From the NCBI GenBank assembly GCA_964412845.1, contig CAYPQM010000005.1, positions 1 to 64,000 on the forward strand: 64,000 nucleotides of DNA. Reading direction: 5' to 3'. The stretch is from JAWWPY01 sp964412845 (GTDB lineage: Bacteria > Actinomycetota > Actinomycetes > Streptosporangiales > Streptosporangiaceae). The position numbers were made by a program, and so were the translations under genes. Under the pieces are notes generated by a model. The model saw nothing but the letters and a program-made list of their open reading frames with translations. It was not told the DNA's origin and did not search any database. Below are positions 44,335-53,246 of the stretch, piece after piece. How positions within the stretch are numbered: the first letter of the stretch is position 1; every line of letters starts with the position of its first letter.

Positions 44335-45233
44335 AACGCGGACGGTACGCGGCGCCCCTCGCCGCGGTCTTGAACGCAATTGCGCACCCGCGCGCCGCGG
44401 GCCCGCTGGTACGCACCGGGCGGGACGCCGACGATCCGCTTGAAATGCCGGGTGAAATGTGCCTGGTCCGCGAAGCCCGCGGCGACCGCGGCCTGCGCCG
44501 CCGGCACGCCACGATCCAGCAGGCCGCGGGCCAGCCGGACCCGGTGCTGGTTGAGGTAGGCATGTGGCGGCAGACCGGTCTGCGCGCGGAAGGCCCGCAG
44601 CAGGGCATGCGGGCCAAGGCCGGTCAGCCGGGCCAGTTCCTCGAGCGTGGGCGGGGTCGTCACCCGGTCATGCAGGAGTTCCCGGGCCTGGCGGACGGCG
44701 CTCCGGGCCCGGCGCGGGCCCTCGCCGGGGTCGCCGCCGCCGTGTGCCGGGCCGCCGTACGGCGGGCCATCGGGTGCCTGATCGGCGTGCGCACTCAGCA
44801 GCCCGGCAATCGCGGCATGCAGCAGGCTTGACGAGGCGAGCCCGTCGCCATTCGCCGCCCGGTGGGCCGACCGGAGCAGCCGCGCGCTGCGGGCGTCCGG
44901 CACGACAGCCGGGCGGAAACGTGGGGTGCCCGGCCGGAAGCCCAGTTCGGCGGCGACCGCTTCGACCACGTCGACGGCCGGGTAGAACACGCGGTACGTC
45001 CAGCCCTCTGGCCGCCCCGCGTGGCCGGTGTGCACCACCTCCGGGTTGACCAGGATGACCGAACCCGGGCCGGCTCGCAGCAGGCGGCCGGCATGGCTGA
45101 ATTCCTCGATGCCTTCCTCGATGAGGGCCATGGTGTACGTCTCGTGCGTGTGCTTGCTGTACCGGTGAGTGACGTACCTGGCGCGAAGCAGGTTGACGCC
45201 AGGCACCGCAGGGTGCGGCCAGTACCGGGCCAT
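44331..45233 (-). CDS. AraC-family transcriptional regulator of the azlCD operon
   Basis: The protein has 300 residues. The N-terminal cupin-like arm-binding domain (SKHTHETYTMALIEEG...AGPGSVILVNPEVVHTGH) is followed by an AraC DNA-binding domain with two helix-turn-helix units (LEELARLTGLGPHALLRAFR; AQAAVAAGFADQAHFTRHFK). A Gly/Pro-rich linker separates them. It is the first gene of the overlapping AraC-azlC-azlD operon and is likely to sense an amino acid and activate export. ATG 45233 is chosen for domain length; the ribosome binding site is unclear. The frame stays open far upstream, antisense to the patatin gene, which is not coding. Confidence 0.9.
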   Translation of the reverse strand: MARYWPHPAVPGVNLLRARYVTHRYSKHTHETYTMALIEEGIEEFSHAGRLLRAGPGSVILVNPEVVHTGHAGRPEGWTYRVFYPAVDVVEAVAAELGFRPGTPRFRPAVVPDARSARLLRSAHRAANGDGLASSSLLHAAIAGLLSAHADQAPDGPPYGGPAHGGGDPGEGPRRARSAVRQARELLHDRVTTPPTLEELARLTGLGPHALLRAFRAQTGLPPHAYLNQHRVRLARGLLDRGVPAAQAAVAAGFADQAHFTRHFKRIVGVPPGAYQRARGARVRNCVQDRGEGRRVPSAL

Positions 45234-45345
45234 CTCAGCGGACTGGCCGGCCCCTTCCCCGTGCACAGCGCCAGTACAGCACGCGGCCGGGGTGGATCGC
45301 CAAGCACCCATGGGAAATATGCCGCGGATGGGATAAGACAGGAAC

Positions 45346-46203
45346 ATGGCAGGCAGGGCATTGGTGCTGGGCGGTGGCGGGGTAACCGGTGTCGCCTGGG
45401 AACTCGGGTTGCTCGCCGGGCTCGCCGAGCAGGGCATGGATCTCAGCGAGGCTGACCTGGTGGTGGGCACCTCCGCCGGATCAGTGGTCGGGGCCCAGCT
45501 CACCTCCGGGATCAGCGTGGCCGAGCTGTACGCGGCGCAGCTCGTGCCGCCGGCCGGGGAGATCTCCGCCCGGATGGGGCTGCGCACCATGATCCGGTAC
45601 GGCTGGGTGCTGGCGCGCTCCAGGGATCCGGTGCAGGCCCGGATCCGGTTCGGCCGGATGGCCCTGTCCACCCGGACCGTCCCCGCGCAGGAGCGGCGTG
45701 CGGTCTTCGAGGCCAGGCTGCCGGTGCATGACTGGCCGGGCCGGCGGCTGCTGATCACCGCGGTGGACGCGGACTCGGGCGAGTTCGCCGCGTTCGACGC
45801 GGCCAGCGGGGTGGGTCTGGTCGACGCGGTGGGTGCGAGCTGCGCCGTTCCCGGGGTGTGGCCGCCCGTGAGCATCAACGGGCGGCGCTGGATCGACGGC
45901 GGGATGCGCTCGGCGGCCAATGCGGACCTGGCCGCGGACTGCGACCGGATCGCGGTGGTCGCGCCCCTGGTCCGCGGGTTCCGCACGATGCCGAGCGTCG
46001 CGCGGCAGGCGGCGGAGCTGAGGTCGGGGGGCCGCGCGGTCGCGGTGGTCGCGCCGGACCAGGAGGCGCTGGCGGCCATCGGGCGTAACGTGCTCGACCC
46101 GGCCCGCCGGGTGCCCGCCGCCCGGGCCGGGCACGCTCAGGCGGTCAAGGTCGCCGCGGAGGTGGCCGCCGTGTGGCAGCAGGGCGCCGTCGCCCGGCCC
46201 TGA
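45346..46203 (+). CDS. Patatin-like phospholipase family protein
   Basis: The protein has 285 residues. GGGGVTG (9-15) is the oxyanion hole, GTSAGS (41-46) carries the nucleophile Ser43, and DGG (about residue 184) carries the catalytic Asp of the Ser-Asp dyad. There is no signal peptide, so it acts in the cytoplasm or on the inner membrane face as a lipid acyl hydrolase. ACAGGAAC precedes ATG 45346. It is divergent from the AraC-type regulator gene (112 bases between) and convergent with the sigma factor gene, insulated by a hairpin. Confidence 0.92.
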   Translation: MAGRALVLGGGGVTGVAWELGLLAGLAEQGMDLSEADLVVGTSAGSVVGAQLTSGISVAELYAAQLVPPAGEISARMGLRTMIRYGWVLARSRDPVQARIRFGRMALSTRTVPAQERRAVFEARLPVHDWPGRRLLITAVDADSGEFAAFDAASGVGLVDAVGASCAVPGVWPPVSINGRRWIDGGMRSAANADLAADCDRIAVVAPLVRGFRTMPSVARQAAELRSGGRAVAVVAPDQEALAAIGRNVLDPARRVPAARAGHAQAVKVAAEVAAVWQQGAVARP

Positions 46204-46293
46204 CCTCCGGGCATCCGCCGTGCTCCGGCATCCAGCGTGCCGCGGCGCCCAGCCTGCTCCTGGCATCCGCAAACGGCCGGCCCGTGCTGTGCG

Positions 46294-46330
46294 GCGTGCC
46301 GGGACCGGCGGGAGGTCGGTCCCGGCACGC
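46294..46330. terminator. Bidirectional terminator hairpin between patatin and sigma factor genes
   Basis: A perfect 14-bp stem (46294-46307 with 46317-46330) encloses a 9-base loop, between convergent genes. There is no T-run, as is usual here. Confidence 0.7.
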
Positions 46331-46398
46331 GGGCATTTCCGGGCGCGCCCGGCCGGGCGCACACGCAGTGGGCGGTCCAGCGGGCGGTCCGCCAGGGG

Positions 46399-47700
46399 TC
46401 AGCTGGCGTAATCCAGTAGCGGCTGGGCCCGGCTGGGGTGGCGCAGCTTGGACAGCGACTGCTTCTCCAGCTGCCTGATCCGCTCCCTGGTCAGGCCGAG
46501 GGCCCGGCCGATCTCGTCGAGGGTGTGCGGGTTCCCGTCGTACAGGCCGAACCGCATGGCCATGATGGTCGCCTCACGCGGGGTGAGCGCGTCCAGGGCG
46601 TGGCGCAGCTGGTCGGCCATCAGCTGACGGTCAACGAGTTCGGATGCTTCGGGGGCGTCCACGTCCTCGATGAGGTCGCCGATGCTGGTCTCGCCATCCT
46701 CGCCGATCGTGGAGTCGAGGCTGATCGGCTGCCGGCTGGTGCGCAGCAGCTCCTCGATCTGATCCGGCGTCCGGTCCAGCTCGACCGCCAGTTCCTCGGG
46801 CGTCGGCTCACGGCCCAGCCGCTGGTGCATGTCACGCTCGACCCGGCTCAGCTTGCTCAGCATCTCCAGCACGTGCACCGGGAGCCTGATGGTGCGGGCC
46901 GAGTCCGCGAAACCACGCTGAATCGCCTGCCTGATCCACCACATGGCATACGTCGAGAACTTGTAGCCCTTGGTGTAGTCGAACTTCTCCACGGCCCGGA
47001 TCAGGCCCAGGTTCCCTTCCTGGACCACGTCGAGCAGGGAAAGCCCTCGGTCGCTGTACTTCTTGGCGACCGACACCACCAGGCGCAGGTTCGCCTCAAG
47101 CATGTGCGCCTTCGCGCGCCTGCCGTCCTCGGCGACCTCTTCCAGATCGCGGCGGTACGCCGCGGCAAGGTCAGCTTCCGTGTCCAGCTTGTGCTCGGCG
47201 AACAGCCCCGCTTCGATCCGCTTGGCGAGGTTCACTTCCTGCTCAGCGGTCAGCAGGCTGGTACGCCCGATCGACTTCAGGTAGGTGTGCACCGAGTCGC
47301 CCATGGCGGACGTCTGGTCATCAAGGTCCACTTCGGCTGCGGCCGCCTGGGCGGCCGCGCTGGCCGCCGCAGACGCGTCCTGAGCCTCCAGCCTGGTGCG
47401 ATCGGCGATGTCCGGGGATTCGGCGGGCTGCGCGGTCTTCATGGCCTCCTTGCCCGAATCTGCTCTGGCGGTGGCGGTGGCCCCGCCGGGCTCATTAGCT
47501 AGCTGCACTCCGGCCTCGGTGAGCTCACGGATGATGGACCGGCCCTCGGCCGGGGCGATACCAGCCCGTACGAAGGCGGCCTGCAGCTCGGGCAGGGAAA
47601 TGTGCCCCTGGCCTCGCCCGCGCTGGATGAGTTCATCCACGCCGGTACTGGTTGGCTCATGGCCGCGCTCACGCGACCTGGCGGTCACACTCCTGGGCAT
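46399..47700 (-). CDS. RNA polymerase principal-type sigma factor (RpoD/HrdB family)
   Basis: The protein has 433 residues. Region 1.1-like sequence (about 20-70), regions 1.2-2.4 ([60 protein letters not shown]), region 3, and region 4.2 ([21 protein letters not shown]) are all present, ending [15 protein letters not shown]. This is a sigma-70 family member able to read -35/-10 promoters such as that of the MFS exporter. The region 1.1-like part favours a principal factor, but its N-terminus is shorter than in HrdB, so a group 2 paralogue cannot be excluded. ATG 47700 is preceded by GGAGGGAGG. It is next to the menaquinone genes. Confidence 0.93.
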   Translation of the reverse strand: MPRSVTARSRERGHEPTSTGVDELIQRGRGQGHISLPELQAAFVRAGIAPAEGRSIIRELTEAGVQLANEPGGATATARADSGKEAMKTAQPAESPDIADRTRLEAQDASAAASAAAQAAAAEVDLDDQTSAMGDSVHTYLKSIGRTSLLTAEQEVNLAKRIEAGLFAEHKLDTEADLAAAYRRDLEEVAEDGRRAKAHMLEANLRLVVSVAKKYSDRGLSLLDVVQEGNLGLIRAVEKFDYTKGYKFSTYAMWWIRQAIQRGFADSARTIRLPVHVLEMLSKLSRVERDMHQRLGREPTPEELAVELDRTPDQIEELLRTSRQPISLDSTIGEDGETSIGDLIEDVDAPEASELVDRQLMADQLRHALDALTPREATIMAMRFGLYDGNPHTLDEIGRALGLTRERIRQLEKQSLSKLRHPSRAQPLLDYAS

Positions 47701-47942
47701 CGAGGCACCTCCCTCCGTGGGCGCGCATGTCGCGCAGGCATCTGTTGCCGCGCCTCGACAAGTTCGCTTGGCGGCGGTAGTCCGCAGCGGTTGCTACTGT
47801 GAAGCGCGGGCACTATCTATTAACGCTAAGTGGGCTCGATTGTTCCCGTGTGCTGGCATCATGCCGCCCCACCGGGCTGAGTCCGGGCGAATTGCCCAGT
47901 ACATTCTCGCAGGCTCCGGCACAGTCCGGGACAACTCCCCCG

Positions 47943-49196
47943 TCAGGCCGGGCCCGGGCCGCCGCGGCGCGCAGTGCGCGGGCCGGTCCGGGCCAGCTCG
48001 CGCAGCGCCAGCAGGTCCGGCTTTCCCGACGGCAGCAGCGGCAGCGCCGCCACCAGGATAAGCGCGCGCGGCAGCGCGAAATCGGGCAGCCTGCCGCGCA
48101 GCGCGGCACGCAGATCAGCCAGCCCCGGCGGCACCGACGGGTCGGCCGGGACCACGATCGCGGTCACCTCGTCCCCCCACTCCGGGTCCGGCCGGCCTAC
48201 CACGGCGGCCTCGCGCACCCCCGGCACCGCCTCCAGCGCCGCCGCCACCTCATCCGCGGCGACCTTCTCGCCACCGGTGTTGATCATTCCGTCGGCCCGC
48301 CCCAGGACCGCGAGCCGTCCCGGCGCGGCCATCTCGCCCACGTCGGACGTGACGAACCAGCGGCCGTCCATGGCCTGCCCGGTGAGATCAGGCCGGCCCC
48401 GGTACCCGGAGAAGAGCACCGGCCCGGCGATCCGGATCCGGCCACCAGCGCCGATCTGCACCGACACGCCGTCCAGCGGGACATGGTCGTAGACACAGCC
48501 CCCGCAGGTCTCCGACATGCCGTAGGTGGTGGTCACGTTCCCGCCCGCCGCCCGCGCCGAGTCCAGCAGCCCGGGCGGCACCGCCGCCCCGCCGAGCAGG
48601 ATGCGCCGGAACGCCGACAGGGCGGCCCGCGCGCCCGGCCCGTCGGCCAGCCTGCGCAACTGCGTCGGAACCACCGAGACGAACTGGCACCCAGCGGTGG
48701 CAGCGGCCGGCCCGTCCAGGCGCTCCCGGACCACCGGCGACGTCCCGGCGAGCAGTGAGCGGATGAACACCTGCAGGCCCGCGATATGACTGGGCGGCAG
48801 GCAGGACAGCCACCTGTCACCGGGCCGGGCGCCGATCCGGTCCAGGCTCGCCCGGGCCGAGTGCAGCAGCGCGGCGGCGCTCAGCTCGACCCCCTTGGGC
48901 TCGCCGGTCGACCCTGACGTGGCGATTACCACGGCCGTGTCCGGGAGCAGGCCGGCCAGGCCCGGCGCCGGCCCGGGGGAGCCTGCGGCCGGCCGGCGTC
49001 CGGTGCCTGCTGGGGTTTCCACGGTGGCAGGTGCGAGAGCGTCGAGCAGCGCGGCCAGCCTGGCCGGCGGGAGGCCCGGGTCGACCGGCAGGATCGCGGG
49101 ACCGGTCCCGTCCAGTGCCGCGGTGAGCAGGTCCATCAGCCGCCCGGCGCCGGAAACGGGCGGGAGCAGCACTGCGTGCAAGGGCCGCGGCGTCAC
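47943..49196 (-). CDS. menE: o-Succinylbenzoate-CoA ligase
   Basis: The protein has 417 residues of the ANL adenylating superfamily. The P-loop is TSGSTGEPKGV, A5 is YGMSETCGG, A7 is FVTSDVGE, A8 is LGRADGMINTGGEKV and the C-terminal Lys is in PSGKPD. MenE activates o-succinylbenzoate to its CoA ester in menaquinone synthesis. Its short length fits MenE, and divergent menB-menC-menD 50 bases away confirm the role. The start is GTG 49196. MenB lies on the other strand, sharing the short promoter region. Confidence 0.93.
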   Translation of the reverse strand: MTPRPLHAVLLPPVSGAGRLMDLLTAALDGTGPAILPVDPGLPPARLAALLDALAPATVETPAGTGRRPAAGSPGPAPGLAGLLPDTAVVIATSGSTGEPKGVELSAAALLHSARASLDRIGARPGDRWLSCLPPSHIAGLQVFIRSLLAGTSPVVRERLDGPAAATAGCQFVSVVPTQLRRLADGPGARAALSAFRRILLGGAAVPPGLLDSARAAGGNVTTTYGMSETCGGCVYDHVPLDGVSVQIGAGGRIRIAGPVLFSGYRGRPDLTGQAMDGRWFVTSDVGEMAAPGRLAVLGRADGMINTGGEKVAADEVAAALEAVPGVREAAVVGRPDPEWGDEVTAIVVPADPSVPPGLADLRAALRGRLPDFALPRALILVAALPLLPSGKPDLLALRELARTGPRTARRGGPGPA

Positions 49197-49246
49197 CGTC
49201 GTAAGGTTAACCGGGCAGATCAGGCACGAAACCGGGAGGGCCTGGA

Positions 49247-50062
49247 GTGATCGACTGGCAGCGCGGACAGGACTACAGCGACATCGTGTACGAGACTGCC
49301 GAGGGAATTGCCAAGATCACTATCAACCGCCCTGAGGTGCGTAACGCATTCCGGCCCGCCACTCTGTTCGAGCTGTCCGACGCCTTCACCGCAGCCCGTG
49401 ATGACCCCGCGATCGGCGTGATCATTTTCACCGGCGCGGGCACCAAGGCGTTCTGCTCCGGCGGGGACCAGAAGATCCGCGGTGACGACGGGTACGTCGA
49501 CGCCCAGGGCATCGGCCGGCTCAACGTGCTGGACCTGCAGGTTCAGATCCGGCGCACGCCCAAGCCGGTGATCGCCATGGTGGCCGGCTATGCAATCGGC
49601 GGCGGGCACGTCTTGCATGTGTGCTGTGACCTGACGATCGCCGCGGACAACGCGGTCTTCGGGCAGACCGGGCCGAAGGTCGGGTCGTTTGACGGCGGCT
49701 ACGGATCCTGGCTGCTGGCCGGCACCGTGGGCCTGAAGAAGGCCCGCGAGATCTGGTACCTGTGCCGCCAGTACGACGCGCGGCAAGCACTGGAGATGGG
49801 CCTGGTCAACGCGGTCGTGCCGGTGGAGCGGCTGGAGGAGGAGACGGTCGCCTGGGCGCGTGAGCTGCTGGAGAAATCGCCGCTCGCACTGCGCATGCTC
49901 AAGGGCGCGCTGAACGCGGTCACCGACGGCGCGGCCGGGATGCAGCAGTTCGCCGGGGACGCGACGCTGCTCTACTACATGAGCGAGGAAGCCCAGGAGG
50001 GCCGCGACGCCTTCAAGGAGAAGCGCAGCCCGGACTTCGCCAGGTTCCCCCGCCGGCCGTGA
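49247..50062 (+). CDS. menB: 1,4-Dihydroxy-2-naphthoyl-CoA synthase
   Basis: The protein has 271 residues of the crotonase superfamily. [11 protein letters not shown] and [14 protein letters not shown] form the oxyanion and CoA sites; [15 protein letters not shown] and the C-terminal SPDFARFPR are MenB hallmarks. It closes the second ring in menaquinone synthesis. The Gly in QTG fits the bicarbonate-dependent class. GTG 49247 follows GGGAGGG by 6 bases. Its stop overlaps menC (GTGA). Confidence 0.96.
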   Translation: MIDWQRGQDYSDIVYETAEGIAKITINRPEVRNAFRPATLFELSDAFTAARDDPAIGVIIFTGAGTKAFCSGGDQKIRGDDGYVDAQGIGRLNVLDLQVQIRRTPKPVIAMVAGYAIGGGHVLHVCCDLTIAADNAVFGQTGPKVGSFDGGYGSWLLAGTVGLKKAREIWYLCRQYDARQALEMGLVNAVVPVERLEEETVAWARELLEKSPLALRMLKGALNAVTDGAAGMQQFAGDATLLYYMSEEAQEGRDAFKEKRSPDFARFPRRP

Positions 50063-51054
50063 GCGCGCTCCCGGAGCAGGCTGCTGGCAGCCTGCGTGAA
50101 CGGGCGGCCGGCCTGCTGCCGGGGCTCCGGGCGTTCGCCATCCCGATGCGGACCCGGTTCCGTGGCATCACCGTGCGGGAGGGCGCGCTGATCGAGGGCC
50201 CGGCCGGGTGGGCCGAGTTCTCCCCGTTCGCCGAGTACGGCCCGCGGGAGAGCGCGCGCTGGCTGGCCTGCGCCGTGGAGGCGGCGACGGTGGGCTGGCC
50301 TGCCCCGGTGCGCGACCGGGTACCGGTCAACGTGACCGTTCCGGCGGTCGGGCCCGCCGCGGCGCACGCGATCGTCTCGGCCTCAGGCTGCCGGACGGCC
50401 AAGGTAAAGGTCGCCGAGCGGGGCCAGCCGGCCGACGCCGACATCGCCAGGGTGGCGGCGGTCCGGGACGCGCTGGGACCCGACGGGTTGATCCGGGTCG
50501 ACGCCAACGGCGCGTGGGACGTCGATCAGGCCGAACGGATGCTGGCCGCGCTGGCCAGGTTCGGCCTGGAATACGCGGAACAGCCGTGCGCCACGCTGGG
50601 CGAGATGGCCACATTGCGCGGGCGGGTCGAGGTGCCGCTGGCCGCGGATGAGTCGATCCGGCGGGCTGAGGACCCGCTGGCCGTGCGGGCCGCGGGTGCG
50701 GCGGACATCGTGGTCCTGAAGGTCCAGCCGCTCGGCGGCGTGCGCGCGGCGCTGCGGATCGCCCGCGCCTGCGGGCTGCCGGTGGTGGTGTCCAGCGCCC
50801 TCGAGTCGTCGGTCGGCCTGGCCGCCGGGGTGGCCCTGGCCGCCGCGCTGCCTGAGCTCCGCTACGCCTCGGGACTCGCCACGATGAGCCTGCTCACCGG
50901 GGATGTGACCGCGGACCCGCTGGTCGCCCGCGACGGCGGGTTGCCAGCCCGGCGGCCCCCCGTGGACCTGGCCCGGCTGGCCGCCTGGGAGATCGATCCC
51001 GCCCCGTGGCGGGCGCGGGCGGCGGCGGCCGCGGAGTACCTGGACGCGGCGTGA
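50059..51054 (+). CDS. menC: o-Succinylbenzoate synthase
   Basis: The protein has 331 residues of the enolase superfamily. The catalytic Lys pair is in TAKVKV, the metal ligands are in RVDANG, EYAEQP and AADES, and the second Lys is in VLKVQPLGG. MenC dehydrates SHCHC to o-succinylbenzoate. GTG 50059 overlaps menB and its stop overlaps the menD GTG, so menB-menC-menD form a coupled operon. Confidence 0.95.
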   Translation: MSALPEQAAGSLRERAAGLLPGLRAFAIPMRTRFRGITVREGALIEGPAGWAEFSPFAEYGPRESARWLACAVEAATVGWPAPVRDRVPVNVTVPAVGPAAAHAIVSASGCRTAKVKVAERGQPADADIARVAAVRDALGPDGLIRVDANGAWDVDQAERMLAALARFGLEYAEQPCATLGEMATLRGRVEVPLAADESIRRAEDPLAVRAAGAADIVVLKVQPLGGVRAALRIARACGLPVVVSSALESSVGLAAGVALAAALPELRYASGLATMSLLTGDVTADPLVARDGGLPARRPPVDLARLAAWEIDPAPWRARAAAAAEYLDAA

Positions 51055-52874
51055 ATCCATCCACAGCGTTCGCGTCGGTGCTCGTCGACGAGCTGGCCAG
51101 GTGCGGGCTGCGTGAGGCCGTCCTGGCCCCAGGCTCGCGCAGTGCCCCGCTGGCGATGGCGCTCTGGGAGCGTTCCCGGCGGGCGCCGGCCGACGCCGGC
51201 GGCATCCGGCTGCACGTCCGGATCGACGAGCGGTCCGCGGCGTTCCTGGCCCTCGGGCTGGCCAAGGCAAGCAGGCGGCCGGTCGCCGTGCTGTGCACGT
51301 CCGGCACCGCGGCGGCACATTTCCATGCCGCGGTGATCGAGGCGGACTAGTCCGGGGTGCCGCTGATCGTGCTCACCGCGGACCGGCCGCCCGAGTTGCG
51401 CGGCACGGGCGCGAACCAGACCATCGACCAGCTCAAGCTGTACGGCTCGGCGGTCCGCTGGTTCTGCGAGGCGGGCGTCCCCGAGGCTCGTCCTGGCCAG
51501 GTGGCGTACTGGCGGTCACTGGCCTGCCGGGCGTGGGCCTGCGCCTCGGGGGCGCTGGGCGGGTTCCCCGGGCCGGTACAGGTGAACATCCCGCTACGTG
51601 AACCGCTGGTACCTGATCTGGCCCCCGGCGCCGGGGGCACGGGCTCGGCTGCTCCCGGGGCGGCCGGTGCCGAGTGGCCGGAGCCGCTGGACGGCCGGCC
51701 GGATGGCGCGCCGTGGACGGTGGCGGCCGGCAGGGGGGCGGCGGCGCTGGGGGTGCCCTGGACCGAGCGCGGCGTGCTGGTCTGCGGCGACGGGGACTAC
51801 GACGCAGCGTCCCTGCTGCGGCTGGCCGAGCAGGCCGGCTGGCCGGTCCTCGCCGAGCCGTCCTCGGGGGCCCGCCACGGCCCGAATGCCCTGGCGGCCT
51901 ACCCGTACCTGCTGGACGCGCCGGAGTTCCTGGCCGGCCACCGGCCCGACCTGATCGTGTCCGCCGGGCGGCCCGGGCTGTCCCGCGGTCAGCTCGCCTT
52001 CCTCGGCGCGGTCGGCCCGGGGCGGCCCGCCGCGGTCTCGGCGGCCGGAGGCGGCCCGGCGGCCAGGCATGTTGTGATCGCCCAAGGCCCCGGGCGCTGG
52101 GCTGATCCGGCCCGCACCGCCACCGACGTAGCTGCTGCGATCAGGCTGGCGGGAGCGCCGCCGCCGGGCCGCCCGGCATGGCTGGGCTCCTGGCTCGCCG
52201 CGGACGCCGCGGCGCGCGCCGCGGCCGACGCGGTTCTCGACGCCGACAGCGCGCTGACCGAGCCCAGGCTGGCCCGCGATCTCGCCGCCGTGCTGCCCGC
52301 CGGGTCGCTGCTGTGGGCGGCGTCCAGCCTGCCGGTCCGGGACCTGGACCAGCACCTGTCGCCGCGCGATGGCCTGCGCGTGCTGGCCAGCAGGGGAGCC
52401 AGCGGCATCGACGGGCTCGTTTCCTCGGCTATCGGCGCTGCCCTCGCCCACCAGGCGGCAGGCGGCGGCCCCGCCGCCGCCCTGCTGGGTGACCTGGCCG
52501 TGCTGCACGATGCGCCCGGCCTGTTCCTCGGCCCGGACGAGCCTCGCCCGGACCTCACCATCGTGGTCATCAACAATGACGGCGGCGGGATCTTCTCCGG
52601 GCTGGAGCAGGCGGCGTTCCCCGGCGCGTTCGAGCGCGTTTTCGGCACCCCGCACCATGCCAGGCTGGGCCACCTCGCAGCGGCCGCGGGAATCCCGTAT
52701 TCGCCGCTGGACCGAGCCACTGATCTTCCGGCGGCACTGCGCGGGCCAGGACTGCGGATCGTAGAGGTCACCGCGGACCGGGTGGCTGGCACGGCGCTGC
52801 GCGCCCGGTTGCGCGACGCCGCGGCCGAGGGCGTGCGGGCGTCCGCGGCAGGCCAGGTCCGGGCCAGGCGCTGA
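51051..52874 (+). pseudogene. menD: SEPHCHC synthase MenD, interrupted by an in-frame TAG
   Basis: GTG 51051 overlaps the menC stop. The frame encodes a ThDP enzyme of 607 codons: [44 protein letters not shown], then TAG at 51348-51350 (codon 100), then SGVPLIVLTADRPPELRG and intact sequence to the end, including VINNDGGGIFSGLEQ. A single G-to-T change from GAG (Glu) would explain the stop, since this position is usually Glu in that motif. As the rest of the men pathway is intact, either the base is a sequencing error, the stop is read through, or the strain lost the classical pathway recently. MenD condenses isochorismate with 2-oxoglutarate. Confidence 0.9.
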
Positions 52875-52980
52875 TGCGCCGGGGACGGGCCCTGGCCAGT
52901 GGGCGTCCGGGCGCCAGCGGGTCAGGGCCGGCTTGCGGATTAGTGCCGGGCCGGGCGGACGAGGCCACCGTTCCTGAACC

Positions 52981-53027
52981 GCAGTCCGTGAAAATGCGTG
53001 TATGTGACTATCTGGACTGCTTTCACG
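52981..53027. promoter_or_regulatory. Interleaved inverted repeats upstream of the peptide-import operon
   Basis: GCAGTCC (52981-52987) pairs with GGACTGC (53014-53020), and CGTGAAA (52987-52993) pairs with TTTCACG (53021-53027); the two pairs are interleaved. This lies in the 372-base gap between menD and the binding-protein gene, about 220 bases before the latter. TCTGA-TAATCG-TCAGA follows near 53052. They are candidate operators. Nothing else was seen in 52875-53246. Confidence 0.35.
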
Positions 53028-53246
53028 ATGTCGGGTCGCTGTGGGTAGCAGTCTGATAATCGTCAGATTACCGTCGGATCACGATTCGCCGTCGCTACAA
53101 CAGCCCTGTTCACACTCGGACTCCGCGACTCCTAGCATGATCCCGGCGGCCGCTAGTCTGGCGTGCCGTGGTGCCGTGGGGCGGTTTGGCCTCCGGTCGT
53201 TACCCGCGGACGAACTTCGCGGAGAATGTGGAGGAGGAGAGTGTCG

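Noticed and set aside
45234..46079. Minus-strand extension of the AraC-type regulator to 582 residues
   Set aside because: It is antisense to the patatin-like gene, and the AraC family length is reached from ATG 45233.
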